Source of the DNA: Cytobacillus stercorigallinarum
Lineage (GTDB): Bacteria; Bacillota; Bacilli; Bacillales; Cytobacillaceae
Length of the DNA stretch: 64,000 nt
NCBI RefSeq assembly: GCF_014836495.1
Contig: NZ_JACSQT010000002.1
Coordinates: 496,001 to 560,000 of the forward strand
Direction: 5' to 3'
Shown: piece by piece, positions 32,763-42,126 of the stretch
How the letters are laid out: every line of letters starts with the position of its first letter
Position numbering within the stretch: position 1 is the first letter of the stretch
Notes under the pieces: model-generated
What the model saw: the letters and a program-made list of their open reading frames with translations, nothing else
What the model was told of the DNA's origin: nothing
The model's database searches: none
Position numbers and translations under genes: made by a program

Positions 32763-35534
32763 TTAGTTCAAATGGCTATAGTTTTCTTTCACGACAGTAG
32801 CACAACGTGGGCAAAGGGTTGAAAATTCTTCTACTTCCCCAACATCTGGAGTGACTGTCCAACAACGTTCACATGTTTCACCTTCAGCTTTAGAAACCAT
32901 GATTGCTACATTGTCAAATTTATGCGCTTCATTTGGTGCTTGCTCTAAGCTGCCTGCCACTTCAAATGCAGAAACGATAAATAGTTGTGGTAAGCTTTCT
33001 GAAATAGAATCAAGTAAGGAATTGGTTTCGTTATCAACATACAACGTTACTTTTGCTGTCAATGATTTACCGATCACTTTTTCATTTCGTGCTTCTTCTA
33101 GCGCTTTTAGGACATGATTTCTTAATTTCATGAAAGCTGTCCATTTTGTCGTTAATTCTTCCGCATTAGCAAAAGTTTGTACTGTCGGCATATCTGTCAA
33201 TTGAACACTCATCTCTTCCACACTTGGAATGTGACGCCATACTTCATCAGCAGTATGAGAAAGAATCGGTGATACAAGCTTAGTAAGGGCAACTAAGCTA
33301 TCATAAAGCACTGTTTGAATCGCACGACGATCATGTTGATCTTGCGCTTCAATGTACAGAACATCTTTCGCAAAATCTAGATAGAATGAACTTAAGTCTA
33401 AAGTACAGAAATTATTAACAGCATGGTAAATGCCTGCAAATTCATAGTTCTCATAAGCTTGTAGCGATGTTTCGATTAGGTTATTTAACTTTACTAACAT
33501 AAACTGATCGACTTCACGTAATTCATCATAAGAGACACGATGTACTGCCGGATCGAAATCAGCTAAGTTTCCTAATAAGAAGCGGAAAGTGTTTCTAATT
33601 TTACGGTAAACTTCTGCTACTTGTTTTAAGATTGGATCAGATACTCTTACATCTGCTTGGTAATCAACTGATGCAACCCAAAGTCTTAAAATATCTGCAC
33701 CTAATTGGTTCATCACTTTTGAAGGTACAATGACATTACCAATTGACTTACTCATTTTTCTACCTTCACCATCTAAAACAAAGCCGTGACTTAAGATGCC
33801 TTTATATGGTGCTTTACCAGTTACAGCGACACCTGTAGATAATGATGAGTTAAACCAACCTCTATATTGGTCAGACCCTTCTAGATAAAGGTCTGCTGGT
33901 CTTTGTAAATCTTCACGCTCAAGTAATACTGCTTGATGCGAAGAGCCGGAATCAAACCAAACATCCATAATATCCGTTTCTTTTGTAAACACACCATTTG
34001 GACTACCTGGATGAGTAAATCCTTCAGGCAATAATTCCTTCGCCTCTTTTTCAAACCACACATTCGAACCATGCTCTCTAAATAGTTGGGATACATGATC
34101 AATTGTTTCGTCTGTAATAATCTCTTCTCCATTTTCTGCATAGAAGACAGGAATTGGCACACCCCATGCACGCTGTCTAGAAATACACCAATCACCACGA
34201 TCACGAACCATATTATAAAGCCTTGTTTCGCCCCATGCCGGTGTAAATGTTGTATCATTAATTGCTTGCAATAATTCTTGTCTAAAATCTTTAATAGAAG
34301 CAAACCATTGGGCTGTTGCACGGAAAATAACTGGTTTTTTTGTGCGCCAATCATGTGGATAAGAATGCTTGATAAAAGAAAGCTTCAATAACGCGCCAAC
34401 TTCTTCCAATTTTTCTGTGATTGGTTTATTGGCCTTATCATAGAAAAGACCTTCAAAACCAGGTGCTTCTTCTGTCATTACCCCTTTGTCATCCACCGGA
34501 CATAATACATCTAAGCCATATTTAGAGCCAATGTAAAAGTCGTCTTCACCATGTCCTGGAGCCGTATGAACACAACCAGTACCAGCGTCTGTAGTTACAT
34601 GGTCACCAAGCATAACAAGTGAATCACGGCCATATAATGGATGTTCAGCAGTCACATATTCTAACTCACTACCTTGAATCGTTTGAACGACCTTAGGATT
34701 TTCCCAGCCAATCTCTTCTGTTACAGACCCTAGTAGATCTTCAGCTACTAAATATTTTTCGTTAGCCACTTCAACGACAACATACTTTAGTTTCGGGTGG
34801 ACAGAAATACCTAAGTTAGCCGGCATTGTCCAAGGCGTCGTTGTCCAAATAACAATACGTACGTCTTCAGATAAAACATCTTTACCGTCTTTCACTTTAA
34901 ATCCTACATAAATGGAAGCGGATTGCTTATCTTTATATTCAATCTCAGCTTCTGCTAATGCAGACTCAGATGATGGAGACCAGTAAACAGGTTTCTTCCC
35001 TTTATAGATATAACCTTTTTTCGCCATCTCACCAAAAACTTTGATTTGTTGGGCCTCATAGGCAGGTTTTAATGTAATATAGGGATTTTCCCAATCTCCG
35101 CGAACACCCAACCGCATAAATTGTTCACGTTGATTCTCGATTTGACCGTAAGCATATTCTTCACAAAGTTTACGAAATTCTGCTACCGTCATTTCTTTAC
35201 GTTTTACACCTTTATTCGTTAATGCTTGTTCAATGGGCAATCCATGCGTATCCCAACCAGGTACATATGGTGCATGGTAACCACTCATTGACTTATAGCG
35301 GTTAATGAAGTCTTTTAAAACTTTATTTAACGCATGTCCGATATGAAGATCGCCATTCGCATAGGGAGGTCCGTCGTGCAGGATAAACAATGGCTGATTT
35401 TTCGTGCGCTCAAGCACTTTTGCGTAAATATCTTGTTCATTCCATTCTGTTTGCATTTCAGGTTCTCTTTTTGGCAAATTTCCTCTCATTGGAAAATCTG
35501 TTTTAGGCATTAATAAAGTATCTTTGTAATCCAT
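32763..35534 (-). CDS. ileS: Isoleucyl-tRNA synthetase
   Basis: Class Ia synthetase charging tRNA-Ile. HIGH is at 64-67 (in [12 protein letters not shown]), the CP1 editing domain spans about 190-390, and KMSKS sits in [12 protein letters not shown] near residue 595. The anticodon-binding domain follows, and a C-terminal zinc finger uses CERCWTV and CPRCATVV. 923 aa, the length of the Bacillus housekeeping (mupirocin-sensitive) type. Controlled by the T-box leader at 35600-35897. GAGGAGG lies upstream of the ATG. Confidence 0.98.
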   Translation of the reverse strand: MDYKDTLLMPKTDFPMRGNLPKREPEMQTEWNEQDIYAKVLERTKNQPLFILHDGPPYANGDLHIGHALNKVLKDFINRYKSMSGYHAPYVPGWDTHGLPIEQALTNKGVKRKEMTVAEFRKLCEEYAYGQIENQREQFMRLGVRGDWENPYITLKPAYEAQQIKVFGEMAKKGYIYKGKKPVYWSPSSESALAEAEIEYKDKQSASIYVGFKVKDGKDVLSEDVRIVIWTTTPWTMPANLGISVHPKLKYVVVEVANEKYLVAEDLLGSVTEEIGWENPKVVQTIQGSELEYVTAEHPLYGRDSLVMLGDHVTTDAGTGCVHTAPGHGEDDFYIGSKYGLDVLCPVDDKGVMTEEAPGFEGLFYDKANKPITEKLEEVGALLKLSFIKHSYPHDWRTKKPVIFRATAQWFASIKDFRQELLQAINDTTFTPAWGETRLYNMVRDRGDWCISRQRAWGVPIPVFYAENGEEIITDETIDHVSQLFREHGSNVWFEKEAKELLPEGFTHPGSPNGVFTKETDIMDVWFDSGSSHQAVLLEREDLQRPADLYLEGSDQYRGWFNSSLSTGVAVTGKAPYKGILSHGFVLDGEGRKMSKSIGNVIVPSKVMNQLGADILRLWVASVDYQADVRVSDPILKQVAEVYRKIRNTFRFLLGNLADFDPAVHRVSYDELREVDQFMLVKLNNLIETSLQAYENYEFAGIYHAVNNFCTLDLSSFYLDFAKDVLYIEAQDQHDRRAIQTVLYDSLVALTKLVSPILSHTADEVWRHIPSVEEMSVQLTDMPTVQTFANAEELTTKWTAFMKLRNHVLKALEEARNEKVIGKSLTAKVTLYVDNETNSLLDSISESLPQLFIVSAFEVAGSLEQAPNEAHKFDNVAIMVSKAEGETCERCWTVTPDVGEVEEFSTLCPRCATVVKENYSHLN

Positions 35535-35599
35535 AGCTCATTTCCTCCTCAACATACTACATAACATTATGACCAAAGTAGCGCTCATACATAAGGTAC

Positions 35600-35897
35600 T
35601 CGGGGAAAACACAAAAAACCCCTCATCCCAAAAAAAGGGACGAGAGGTTATATATTCCCGCGGTACCACCCTTGTAGATAGAGAAATTCCCTATCCGCTC
35701 AAAAATCAATTCGTAACGTGAACGTCTACGCCTTACTCTAACTTTTTAGCTCAAGTAAGGAACTCAAGGGTGATGTTCAAATTCTTCTTCTTAATATCAG
35801 GCTTTCACCTTCCCTGAATCGCTGAAGTGGGAATCCACTCTTTTAAGTAAGATAGAATGCTACTATCCCTGTCATCGTTTTATCATGTTTTTTCTAG
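35600..35897 (-). ncRNA. T-box riboswitch (tRNA-Ile) in the ileS leader
   Basis: The minus strand contains the T-box core GGTGGTACCGCG (complement 35659-35670). Its TGGT bulge fits the ACCA end of tRNA-Ile (discriminator A). The terminator CCTCTCGTCCC-T7-GGGATGAGGGG (35617-35648) is followed by T6. Stem I shows GGTGAAAGCC and, further 3', the specifier codon ATC in GAACATCACC (complement of the codon at 35772-35774), reading isoleucine. Uncharged tRNA-Ile should stabilise the antiterminator and allow ileS expression. Confidence 0.95.
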
Positions 35898-35927
35898 ATT
35901 ATATGCGATAGGATACAACTTCGTCAA
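35898..35927 (-). promoter_or_regulatory. sigmaA-type promoter of the ileS leader
   Basis: -35 TTGACG (complement 35922-35927), 18-bp spacer, perfect -10 TATAAT (complement 35898-35903), directly upstream of the T-box. The 28-bp gap to the divIVA stop shows no hairpin. Confidence 0.8.
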
Positions 35928-35955
35928 GTCGGTTTAATTCAGAAGTTAAAGTATC

Positions 35956-36471
35956 TTATACCCTAGATTCTTCTTCTTTTGTAGACTTCAAGTCTGTTGT
36001 ATCTAGCTCATATTCCATTAAGTGGTCCCAATCATCATTTTGTAGCATATCTAATTGGGCTTCGATTAACATTTTAAAACGATTTCTAAATACTTTCGAT
36101 TGCTTTTTCAAATCTTCTATATCCAGCGCAATCTTCCTTGCTTTAGATAATGATTCATTCACAATCCTGTCAGCGTTTTTCTCCGCCTCACGAATAATTA
36201 GCTTTGCCTCTTTCTGTGCGTTTCGCTTCACTTCTTCCCCAGCTTCTTGCGCAACAACAATCGACTTATTTAACGTCTCTTCAATCGTATTAAAATGTCC
36301 GACTCTTTCATTTAAGTCGTTTAAACGCTCTTCTAATTCCTTCTTCTCACGAATAATGATTTCATAGTCTTTAATCACTTGATCTAAAAACTCATTTACT
36401 TCATCTTCATCATATCCACGAAAACCTTTGCTGAACTCTTTGTTATGAATATCTAACGGTGTTAATGGCAT
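35956..36471 (-). CDS. divIVA: Cell division initiation protein DivIVA
   Basis: Curvature-sensing scaffold at septa and poles. In B. subtilis it recruits MinJ/MinCD and anchors the chromosome origin through RacA in sporulation. 171 aa. The N-terminal lipid-binding domain carries the essential F17-R18 pair in SKGFRGYDEDEVNEFLD, followed by two long coiled-coil regions (about 30-60 and 70-150) and a polar C-terminal tail. The start is ATG (MPLTPLDIH) with AGGAGGTGG upstream. The 140-bp upstream gap contains a perfect Spo0A-box heptamer (see findings). Confidence 0.97.
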   Translation of the reverse strand: MPLTPLDIHNKEFSKGFRGYDEDEVNEFLDQVIKDYEIIIREKKELEERLNDLNERVGHFNTIEETLNKSIVVAQEAGEEVKRNAQKEAKLIIREAEKNADRIVNESLSKARKIALDIEDLKKQSKVFRNRFKMLIEAQLDMLQNDDWDHLMEYELDTTDLKSTKEEESRV

Positions 36472-36613
36472 AAGGCCACCTCCTAGATCAGTTGGTCAAA
36501 TTATGTATTTGTTAACATGTAATTCGACAGTTTCTTGCAGATTCCTGCATAAAATTCGATACACTTTCAATTTTATATCGGTAAAACACTATAATCATTA
36601 TAGCTAAAAAAGA

Positions 36614-37390
36614 TTATTTTTGTATACCAACAACTACTTTCCATTTTTCTTTCTTCGTTTTTCCTTCTATCGCAATCACCTTACAGCGCCCATAGCCTCT
36701 AACAGAAATCGTATCACTTTCACGGCAATCGAACGCTACATTTTCTTTCATTGCCCAATTTACTTTTACTTTTTTTGCAGCAATAAGTTGTTGCGCCTTT
36801 TGTCTAGAAAAATTATAAATTGATGCAATCAACGTATCAAGTCTTAAGGATGACATTGTAAAAACTTTTTCTTGCCATTGCTCTTTTGCATCAATAACAG
36901 ATGAAAATGGTTTTTCTTCAAGTTTAACAGAAGCTTTCCCAACAGATTCTAATTGCATAGAAATATAAGATGATACTTCCTTAGAAACAATTACTTGTAT
37001 CGTATGACCTTCAAACAAAATATCTCCAAATTTACTTCTTTTCAATCCGAGTGACATAAGACTGCCGAGCACTTGTGGATGCTCGATTAATACGAATTTA
37101 TGAGGATAATTTACTTCGTATAATTCTAAGCAAAAATCGTCCATTTCCGGTACAAAATAATCTGGATAAATTAGCGCACGTTTTCTTTCGGCGTTTCTAT
37201 GTCCACCTTCAAATTGCACGCACACATCACTTTGTGATCCAATGATGGTGTGTAAAATATCTTGTTCCCTTGGATCGAGAAAGTCAGTAAGCTTAGGCGC
37301 ATACGATTGTTCAACCGTTTGTCGCCAACTTAACACTTGATCAATAAACTCCCTCTCTTCCGGACGAAAGTGTTGATATATATTTGACAT
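36614..37390 (-). CDS. ylmH: RNA-binding S4-domain protein YlmH
   Basis: 258 aa. An N-terminal YlmH domain pair (about 1-170) precedes a C-terminal S4 RNA-binding domain with RLDTLIASIYNFSRQKAQQLIAAKKVKVNW (about 180-245). Recent work places YlmH/RqcP2 in ribosome quality control, where it can act on obstructed 50S subunits alongside RqcH and RqcP; that is family knowledge. Here it lies about 130 bp after ylmG, beyond a strong terminator, so it appears to be transcribed separately from the ylm block. About 140 bp separate it from divIVA. Confidence 0.9.
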   Translation of the reverse strand: MSNIYQHFRPEEREFIDQVLSWRQTVEQSYAPKLTDFLDPREQDILHTIIGSQSDVCVQFEGGHRNAERKRALIYPDYFVPEMDDFCLELYEVNYPHKFVLIEHPQVLGSLMSLGLKRSKFGDILFEGHTIQVIVSKEVSSYISMQLESVGKASVKLEEKPFSSVIDAKEQWQEKVFTMSSLRLDTLIASIYNFSRQKAQQLIAAKKVKVNWAMKENVAFDCRESDTISVRGYGRCKVIAIEGKTKKEKWKVVVGIQK

Positions 37391-37483
37391 GAGCTTACTC
37401 CTTTAACAACAGTTGTGTTATAGTATATCATTTATTAAATTTGCATGTTTTGCAATTTCCTTTGAAAACCTATTATTAAAAAA

Positions 37484-37519
37484 AAACAAAAATACGAGCT
37501 AAGCATTAGCTCGTATTTT
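37484..37519 (-). terminator. Strong terminator after ylmG
   Basis: Perfect 13-bp stem AAATACGAGCTAA (37490-37502) / TTAGCTCGTATTT (37506-37518) with a 3-nt loop. On the minus strand it is followed by a long T-rich run. It sits 1 bp after the ylmG stop. Confidence 0.88.
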
Positions 37520-37786
37520 TTACATCATCCATAAAAAGATTTGTCGAATTCCCGATGTTGCTAAATTTAATACTAAAATAGCCACAATCGGAGAAATATC
37601 TAACATTCCACCAATTGGCGGAATAACACGTCTAAATGGTTCTAGAAAGGGTTCACAAATTTTTGTTAGAACTTGCCCAATACTAGATTCCCTTGCATTT
37701 GGGAACCATGACATGAGTATGTAAATGATTAATGCCCATGAATAAATCTCCACGGCTGTAATAATAATCGAAAATAAAGTTGCCAT
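37520..37786 (-). CDS. ylmG: YggT-family membrane protein YlmG
   Basis: 88-aa integral membrane protein of the YggT family, linked to septum and nucleoid placement in other bacteria and plastids. Two hydrophobic helices (about 2-24 and 63-85) flank the conserved central SWFPNARESSIGQVLTKICEP, FRRVIPPIGG and DISPIVAI. I choose the ATG at 37784-37786 (MATLFSII) with GAGGTGG upstream. The frame extends to 37819 but would overlap sepF. It follows the sepF stop by 7 bp. Confidence 0.9.
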   Translation of the reverse strand: MATLFSIIITAVEIYSWALIIYILMSWFPNARESSIGQVLTKICEPFLEPFRRVIPPIGGMLDISPIVAILVLNLATSGIRQIFLWMM

Positions 37787-37793
37787 AATTAAT

Positions 37794-38285
37794 TTACCAC
37801 CTCGAGTTCTCTTCTTCATGTTCCTGAATCATTTGCGAAATATTCCCTGATACTTCAACATTTTCAGGCGTACATAAAAAGATGTCCATTCCAATTTTTT
37901 GTATATCTCCACCAATGGCATACACCGTTCCACTTAAAAAATCAACAATGCGCTTTGCTTGGCTTTTATCAATTCTTTGAAGATTAACAACCACTGCTTT
38001 TCTATTCTTTAATTGATCAGCAATTTCTTGCGCTTCCGCATAGACGCGTGGCTCAACAAGAACAACTTTAGATGATTTTTGCTGACCGCCTTGTCCTTGA
38101 ACAGATTGTAAACTAACAACATTTTGTTTTGTTGCAGCGTGCTGCCTTTGCGATGTCCGAATAGAGGTTGTTTCTTGTTCCTCTTTACGATCCCTGCTAT
38201 TGGCGTACTCATCTTCTCTTGGCTCATAGTTGTCTTCTTCGTCATCTAAAAAGAAATATGATTTAAACTTTGATTTTATACTCAT
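37794..38285 (-). CDS. sepF: Cell division protein SepF
   Basis: Membrane-bound FtsZ-bundling protein that helps anchor the Z-ring with FtsA. 163 aa. The N-terminal amphipathic helix [18 protein letters not shown] is followed by a disordered, Gln/Arg-rich linker (about 20-75). The globular SepF core has [43 protein letters not shown] and [19 protein letters not shown]. The start is ATG 38283-38285, 10 nt behind GGAGG; a GTG two codons upstream is only 4 nt from the Shine-Dalgarno sequence. Confidence 0.96.
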   Translation of the reverse strand: MSIKSKFKSYFFLDDEEDNYEPREDEYANSRDRKEEQETTSIRTSQRQHAATKQNVVSLQSVQGQGGQQKSSKVVLVEPRVYAEAQEIADQLKNRKAVVVNLQRIDKSQAKRIVDFLSGTVYAIGGDIQKIGMDIFLCTPENVEVSGNISQMIQEHEEENSRW

Positions 38286-38300
38286 CTGCACCTAACCTCC

Positions 38301-38978
38301 TTACTTTTCTTTTCCAACTAAAGCCGTTCCTATACGGACCATTGTTGCGCCTTCTTCAATAGCAATTTGATAATCATTGGACATTCCCATTGATAATTCT
38401 ATACACGGTGCATGAGATAATTGAAGTGATACTACTTCTTGCTGAAGCAACTTCAAATTTCGAAAACAGTTTCTTAATACTGTCTCATCATTTGTCAATG
38501 GCGCCATAGTCATAAGGCCTACTACTTCTATTTGTTTAAAATCTGACAACGCTTTAACAAAAGGAATGACTTCTTCTCTGGATAACCCTTGCTTTGAATC
38601 TTCTCCAGACACATTCACTTGAATAAAGCATTTAATTGATTTTTTCGCACGCTTTTCAATCTCTTTAGCAAGAGACATCCGATCTAATGAATGTATATAA
38701 TCCACTTCATTTATGATATTTTTTACTTTTCTAGATTGTAAGCTCCCAATATAATGCCAAACAGCCCCATTGTTTATGACGGCTTGTTTTTCTAACAGAC
38801 CTTCATCACGATTTTCCCCTAGGTTATTAACTCCTGCTGCAATTGCCTCCTGTGCTCTTTCTGTTGATACATATTTTGTCACTGCGATAATCTTTACGTC
38901 ATCACTAGGACGATTCATTTTTTCACAAACAGTTTGTATATTTTCCTTAATCCTCTTTAAGTTCTCTTGTACATTCAA
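38301..38978 (-). CDS. ylmE: PLP homeostasis protein YlmE/YggS (TTG start)
   Basis: Pyridoxal-phosphate-binding alanine-racemase-fold protein that balances vitamin B6 and amino-acid pools. The PLP lysine K35 is in VTKYVS, with GENRDEGLLEK, WHYIGSLQSRKVKNI, IHSLDR, VNVSGEDSKQGL and LSMGMSNDYQIAIEEGATMVRIG. I place the start at TTG 38976-38978, 9 nt behind GGAGG, giving 225 aa. The frame extends to 39005 inside ylmD but lacks support. Gap to the ylmD stop is 4 bp. Confidence 0.93.
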   Translation of the reverse strand: MNVQENLKRIKENIQTVCEKMNRPSDDVKIIAVTKYVSTERAQEAIAAGVNNLGENRDEGLLEKQAVINNGAVWHYIGSLQSRKVKNIINEVDYIHSLDRMSLAKEIEKRAKKSIKCFIQVNVSGEDSKQGLSREEVIPFVKALSDFKQIEVVGLMTMAPLTNDETVLRNCFRNLKLLQQEVVSLQLSHAPCIELSMGMSNDYQIAIEEGATMVRIGTALVGKEK

Positions 38979-38982
38979 GATG

Positions 38983-39801
38983 CTATTCCTCCTCACACAA
39001 ACCAATAAAGCTCATCATTCTACCCGTTTTCCCTTCATCTCTTCGGTGGGAAAAAAACAAGGTATCATGACAGCTTGTACAAAATTCAGTTGTATGAATA
39101 TTATCTCGTAAAACACCATATTTCTGCAATATGAGTTGATTACATCGTTTTAAATCTAATTCATATTGACCTTTAGATATTTCATTATAAACACTAGGAG
39201 CCATTTCTCCTAAGGCATCGTTCACCTTGTTAAGCACATAATTATCTACAATATAACAAGAGCGACATATACCTGGGCCTATAACAACTTCGACCTCTTG
39301 TGGACGAATTCCTTTTTCATGAAAGGCAGTTAAAACATTTTTAGCGATTCCAAATACGGTTCCTTTCCATCCCGCATGAGCAACTGCCATATATTGATTC
39401 TTGGGATGGAAGAAATAAAGTGGAATACAGTCAGCATAACACATAGTTAATAGTATATTATTTTCATCCGTATACAAGGCGTCCGTAGCAGCAAATGCCG
39501 TATCATACTCTTTTGCGCCTCTACCTCTTTGGTTATTTTGAACATATTCAATATGAACACCATGAGTTTGTTCTGCTCCCACCCAATGTTCTAATGGAAA
39601 TTGCAATTCTTTCGCTAATGCTATACGATTTTGGATCACATGCGCTGGTTGGTCACCTACATGAAAGCCAAAGTTTTGTGATGTGTAATCTTTTTCACTA
39701 TACCCATCATTTTTAGTTGTAAAGCCTGCCATCAGTCCATATTTTTCAAACCAATGTTTTATGATTAAATATTTTTCATGCGTTCGTTGAAATGGCTCCA
39801 T
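38983..39801 (-). CDS. ylmD: YlmD, laccase-domain (YfiH/PgeF) polyphenol oxidase family
   Basis: 272 aa. YfiH/CNF1-type fold with the metal- and catalysis-linked motifs AEQTHGVHI, MCYADCIPLYF and VAHAGWKGT, plus IGPGICRSCY. E. coli PgeF of this family is an amidase that corrects L-Ser-containing muropeptide precursors, and others act on purine nucleosides, so the older polyphenol oxidase name may mislead. It is first in the ylmD-ylmE-sepF-ylmG run. The ribosome binding site is modest (GGGGAAAG). Confidence 0.88.
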   Translation of the reverse strand: MEPFQRTHEKYLIIKHWFEKYGLMAGFTTKNDGYSEKDYTSQNFGFHVGDQPAHVIQNRIALAKELQFPLEHWVGAEQTHGVHIEYVQNNQRGRGAKEYDTAFAATDALYTDENNILLTMCYADCIPLYFFHPKNQYMAVAHAGWKGTVFGIAKNVLTAFHEKGIRPQEVEVVIGPGICRSCYIVDNYVLNKVNDALGEMAPSVYNEISKGQYELDLKRCNQLILQKYGVLRDNIHTTEFCTSCHDTLFFSHRRDEGKTGRMMSFIGLCEEE

Positions 39802-39860
39802 ACACTTTCCCCATTTTTTTCTTTAGTTTACCATATTGCGATTAAGGTTTACAGCTATAA

Positions 39861-40139
39861 CTATCGATTGCTGTATTCTTCTTTTGGTTCTTCTAATTGA
39901 TATTGATGAGGAAAACGGACAAGAATCACATCCTCACCGATTTTTAAAATATCGTCCCATTCGACCACGATATCCTCCAGCTTATTAAAAAAAGGAAGCA
40001 TCTTGTTTTGTTGACTAATGAAAATACAGTCTATTTTCCCAGTTGAAACATCAATATCAATATCATTAATAAATCCTAATTTCTTACCATCAGCAACATT
40101 AATCACATCTTTCATTTGAAAACTTGAGATTCTCATCAT
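39861..40139 (-). CDS. ylmC: YlmC/YmxH sporulation protein (PRC-barrel)
   Basis: 92 aa with a PRC-barrel domain: RISSFQMKDVINVADGKKLGFINDIDID and the C-terminal IVEWDDILKIGEDVILVRF. Members of the YlmC/YmxH family are conserved in endospore formers, but the molecular function is unknown. I choose the ATG at 40137-40139, 9 nt behind GGAGG (the next codon is also ATG). An upstream extension to 40262 would add a spurious hydrophobic N-terminus. Lies between sigG and ylmD. Confidence 0.88.
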   Translation of the reverse strand: MMRISSFQMKDVINVADGKKLGFINDIDIDVSTGKIDCIFISQQNKMLPFFNKLEDIVVEWDDILKIGEDVILVRFPHQYQLEEPKEEYSNR

Positions 40140-40444
40140 CTTAAAACGCCTCCTTTTATTACAATATATGATTAGAAAGATTAAAAAGACCGAGCTAAAT
40201 TTGGTGTGGTGATTTGAGAATGAAGTGGTTCTCAAGCTATTTCCTTTGGAAAATCTTATCAAACAAGTATGTATTTAGCCGCATTTTTCTCTCTGGTGTA
40301 GTTCTTATTCTTATCTATAAATCGCGTTTATCTAATTATGCTTATTTCCCATGCGTCTTCATCAATCATTCCTCATGGTAGGGCCTCTATTTCATTACAA
40401 ATAAAAAAGAGCTTAACACGTCTGTGTTAAACTCTCCTGGCATA
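40140..40444 (-). other. sigG-ylmC intergenic region
   Basis: 305 bp. The first part of the minus strand holds the sigG terminator (40408-40435). The rest is AT-rich and presumably carries the ylmC promoter. I looked for sigmaE (ATA / CATACANT) and sigmaG patterns. Partial -10 matches (CATACTTG, CATATATT) exist, but neither has a matching -35. Confidence 0.4.
40402..40435 (-). terminator. Intrinsic terminator of sigG
   Basis: Stem AGAG-C-TTAACAC / GTGTTAA-A-CTCT (40408-40435) with one internal mismatch and a 4-nt loop, followed by TTTTTTATTT on the minus strand, 10 bp after the sigG stop. Confidence 0.85.
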
Positions 40445-41224
40445 TTAGCTTTGAATATTTTTATTCATTTGTTTAATGGCTGCTTTTTCTAAGCGTGAGA
40501 CTTGAGCCTGAGAAATACCAATTTCTTCAGCAACTTCCATTTGTGTTTTTCCTTGAAAAAACCTTTTGCGTAATATCATTTTTTCTCGATCATTCAGGCG
40601 TCTCATGCCTTCTTTCAGTGCAAGCTCTTCCACCCATTGAATATCCTTATTCTTCTCATCACTGAGTTGATCCATTACAAAGATTGGGTCGCCGCCGTCA
40701 TTATAAATAGGCTCAAAAAGTGATACAGGATCTTGTATTGCATCAAGGGCGAAAACAATTTCTTCATGCGGAATATCCAACTCTTTCGCAATCTCTTCAG
40801 CTGTTGGTTCTTTTGAAGTTTTACTCATTAGGCGTTCTCTTACCTGCAAGGCTTTATAGGCGATATCACGTAAGGAACGAGATACCCTTATTGGATTATT
40901 ATCGCGTAAATATCTACGGATTTCTCCAATAATCATAGGAACAGCATAAGTGGAGAATTTTACATTTTGGCTTAAATCAAAATTATCAATAGATTTCATA
41001 AGACCGATACAGCCAACTTGAAATAAGTCATCAACAAATTCTCCTCTATTATTAAATCGTTGAATGACACTTAAAACGAGTCGGAGGTTCCCATTTACTA
41101 GGCTCTCCCTTGCTGATATATCTCCATTATGCATTTGCTTGAAGAGTGCTCTCATTTCTTCGTTCTTTAGTACTGGAAGCTTTGATGTATCTACTCCGCA
41201 AATTTCTACTTTATTTCGAGTCAA
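40445..41224 (-). CDS. sigG: Late forespore sigma factor SigG (TTG start)
   Basis: RNA polymerase sigma factor of the forespore after engulfment. 259 aa, nearly identical to B. subtilis SigG in region 2 (VDDLFQVGCIGLMKSIDNFDL, KFSTYAVPMIIGEIRRYLRDNNPIRVSRSLRD) and region 4 (LNDREKMILRKRFFQGKTQMEVAEEIGISQAQVSRLEK). The start is TTG 41222-41224 ((M)TRNKVEICGVDTSKLP), 8 nt behind GGAGG. The ATG two codons upstream is too close to the Shine-Dalgarno sequence. A sigmaF/sigmaG-type promoter lies just upstream. Confidence 0.97.
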   Translation of the reverse strand: MTRNKVEICGVDTSKLPVLKNEEMRALFKQMHNGDISARESLVNGNLRLVLSVIQRFNNRGEFVDDLFQVGCIGLMKSIDNFDLSQNVKFSTYAVPMIIGEIRRYLRDNNPIRVSRSLRDIAYKALQVRERLMSKTSKEPTAEEIAKELDIPHEEIVFALDAIQDPVSLFEPIYNDGGDPIFVMDQLSDEKNKDIQWVEELALKEGMRRLNDREKMILRKRFFQGKTQMEVAEEIGISQAQVSRLEKAAIKQMNKNIQS

Positions 41225-41261
41225 TCCCATTCCCTCCTCACAGGAGCTGCTGTACAAAAAT

Positions 41262-41291
41262 CAGTATCTCCGCGAGAAGGAAAAATATGCA
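41262..41291 (-). promoter_or_regulatory. Candidate sigmaF/sigmaG promoter of sigG
   Basis: The minus strand reads TGCATA (complement 41286-41291), then GGAGATACTG (complement 41262-41271). The -10 fits the sigmaF pattern GGnnAnAnTr at every fixed position, with GCATA as -35 (14-bp spacer, slightly short). Read as sigmaG it is TGCATA, 17 bp, GATACTG, a 5/7 match to CATACTA. Dual sigmaF/sigmaG control of this gene is established in B. subtilis. Confidence 0.65.
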
Positions 41292-41314
41292 CAAGAAAAA
41301 TGCGCATAAAGTGT

Positions 41315-41350
41315 AAAAAAAAGAAATATCCTTTATTTAACAGATATTTC
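41315..41350 (-). terminator. Intrinsic terminator after sigE
   Basis: Stem GAAATATC (41323-41330) / GATATTTC (41343-41350) with a 12-nt loop, followed by T8 on the minus strand, 19 bp after the sigE stop. It separates the spoIIGA-sigE unit from sigG. Confidence 0.78.
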
Positions 41351-41368
41351 AACGACTAAAAAATTTTT

Positions 41369-42088
41369 TTAAACCATTTTATTGAATTCTTTTTTCAAAC
41401 GTTTAATAATTCTTTTTTCTAATCTTGAAATATAGGATTGAGAAATCCCAAGCATATCGGCAACATCTTTTTGTGTTTTTTCCTCATCCTCACCAAGCCC
41501 GAAACGCAACTCCATTATTTGTTTTTCTCTATCAGATAATTGATGAAGTGCTTTAATTAAGAGCTTTTTATCAACATTTGCTTCTAAATCCTTCGTGATA
41601 ATATCTTCCTCTGTGCCTAGTACATCTGATAATAATAATTCATTACCATCCCAATCAATGTTAAGTGGTTCATCAAACGAAACTTCGGAACGAATCTTGT
41701 TATTTCTACGTAAATACATTAATATCTCATTTTCAATACATCGTGAGGCATATGTAGCCAGTTTAATTTTCTTTTCAGGATTGAAGGTATTTACCGCCTT
41801 TATTAAGCCAATTGTTCCAATACTGATTAAGTCTTCAATATTAATGCCTGTATTTTCGAACTTGCGAGCGATATACACGACTAAACGTAAATTCCGTTCA
41901 ATTAAAATGGATCGTGCTGCTTGATCTCCTTTAGGAAGCTTATTTAACAATATCGCTTCTTCTTCTTTACTAAGTGGCGGGGGAAGAGCTTCGCTACCAC
42001 CTATATAATATATTTCATCTGTTTTTAAACCTAATTTCATTAAAAGCTTATACCAATAATATGATAAGCGAAATTTAAGTTTACGCAC
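41369..42088 (-). CDS. sigE: Mother-cell sigma factor precursor pro-SigE
   Basis: Early mother-cell sigma factor, made as an inactive precursor. 239 aa. The N-terminal pro-sequence [20 protein letters not shown] is amphipathic and membrane-associated, and the cleavage region [16 protein letters not shown] follows it. Sigma regions 2 ([22 protein letters not shown]) and 4 ([40 protein letters not shown]) are intact. It follows spoIIGA, whose product cleaves the pro-sequence, by 38 bp. Confidence 0.97.
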   Translation of the reverse strand: MRKLKFRLSYYWYKLLMKLGLKTDEIYYIGGSEALPPPLSKEEEAILLNKLPKGDQAARSILIERNLRLVVYIARKFENTGINIEDLISIGTIGLIKAVNTFNPEKKIKLATYASRCIENEILMYLRRNNKIRSEVSFDEPLNIDWDGNELLLSDVLGTEEDIITKDLEANVDKKLLIKALHQLSDREKQIMELRFGLGEDEEKTQKDVADMLGISQSYISRLEKRIIKRLKKEFNKMV

Positions 42089-42126
42089 TCTTTCTCCTCC
42101 CTATGATTGATTATTTCTCATGCGTT

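Noticed and set aside
33881-34354. 157-aa open frame on the minus strand in another phase
   Set aside because: Lies wholly inside ileS, which is intact over this stretch; composition is not protein-like.
40140-40262. Upstream extension of ylmC with a hydrophobic segment
   Set aside because: Precedes the strong GGAGG and is AT-rich non-coding in character; ylmC homologues start at MMRISSF or MRISSF.
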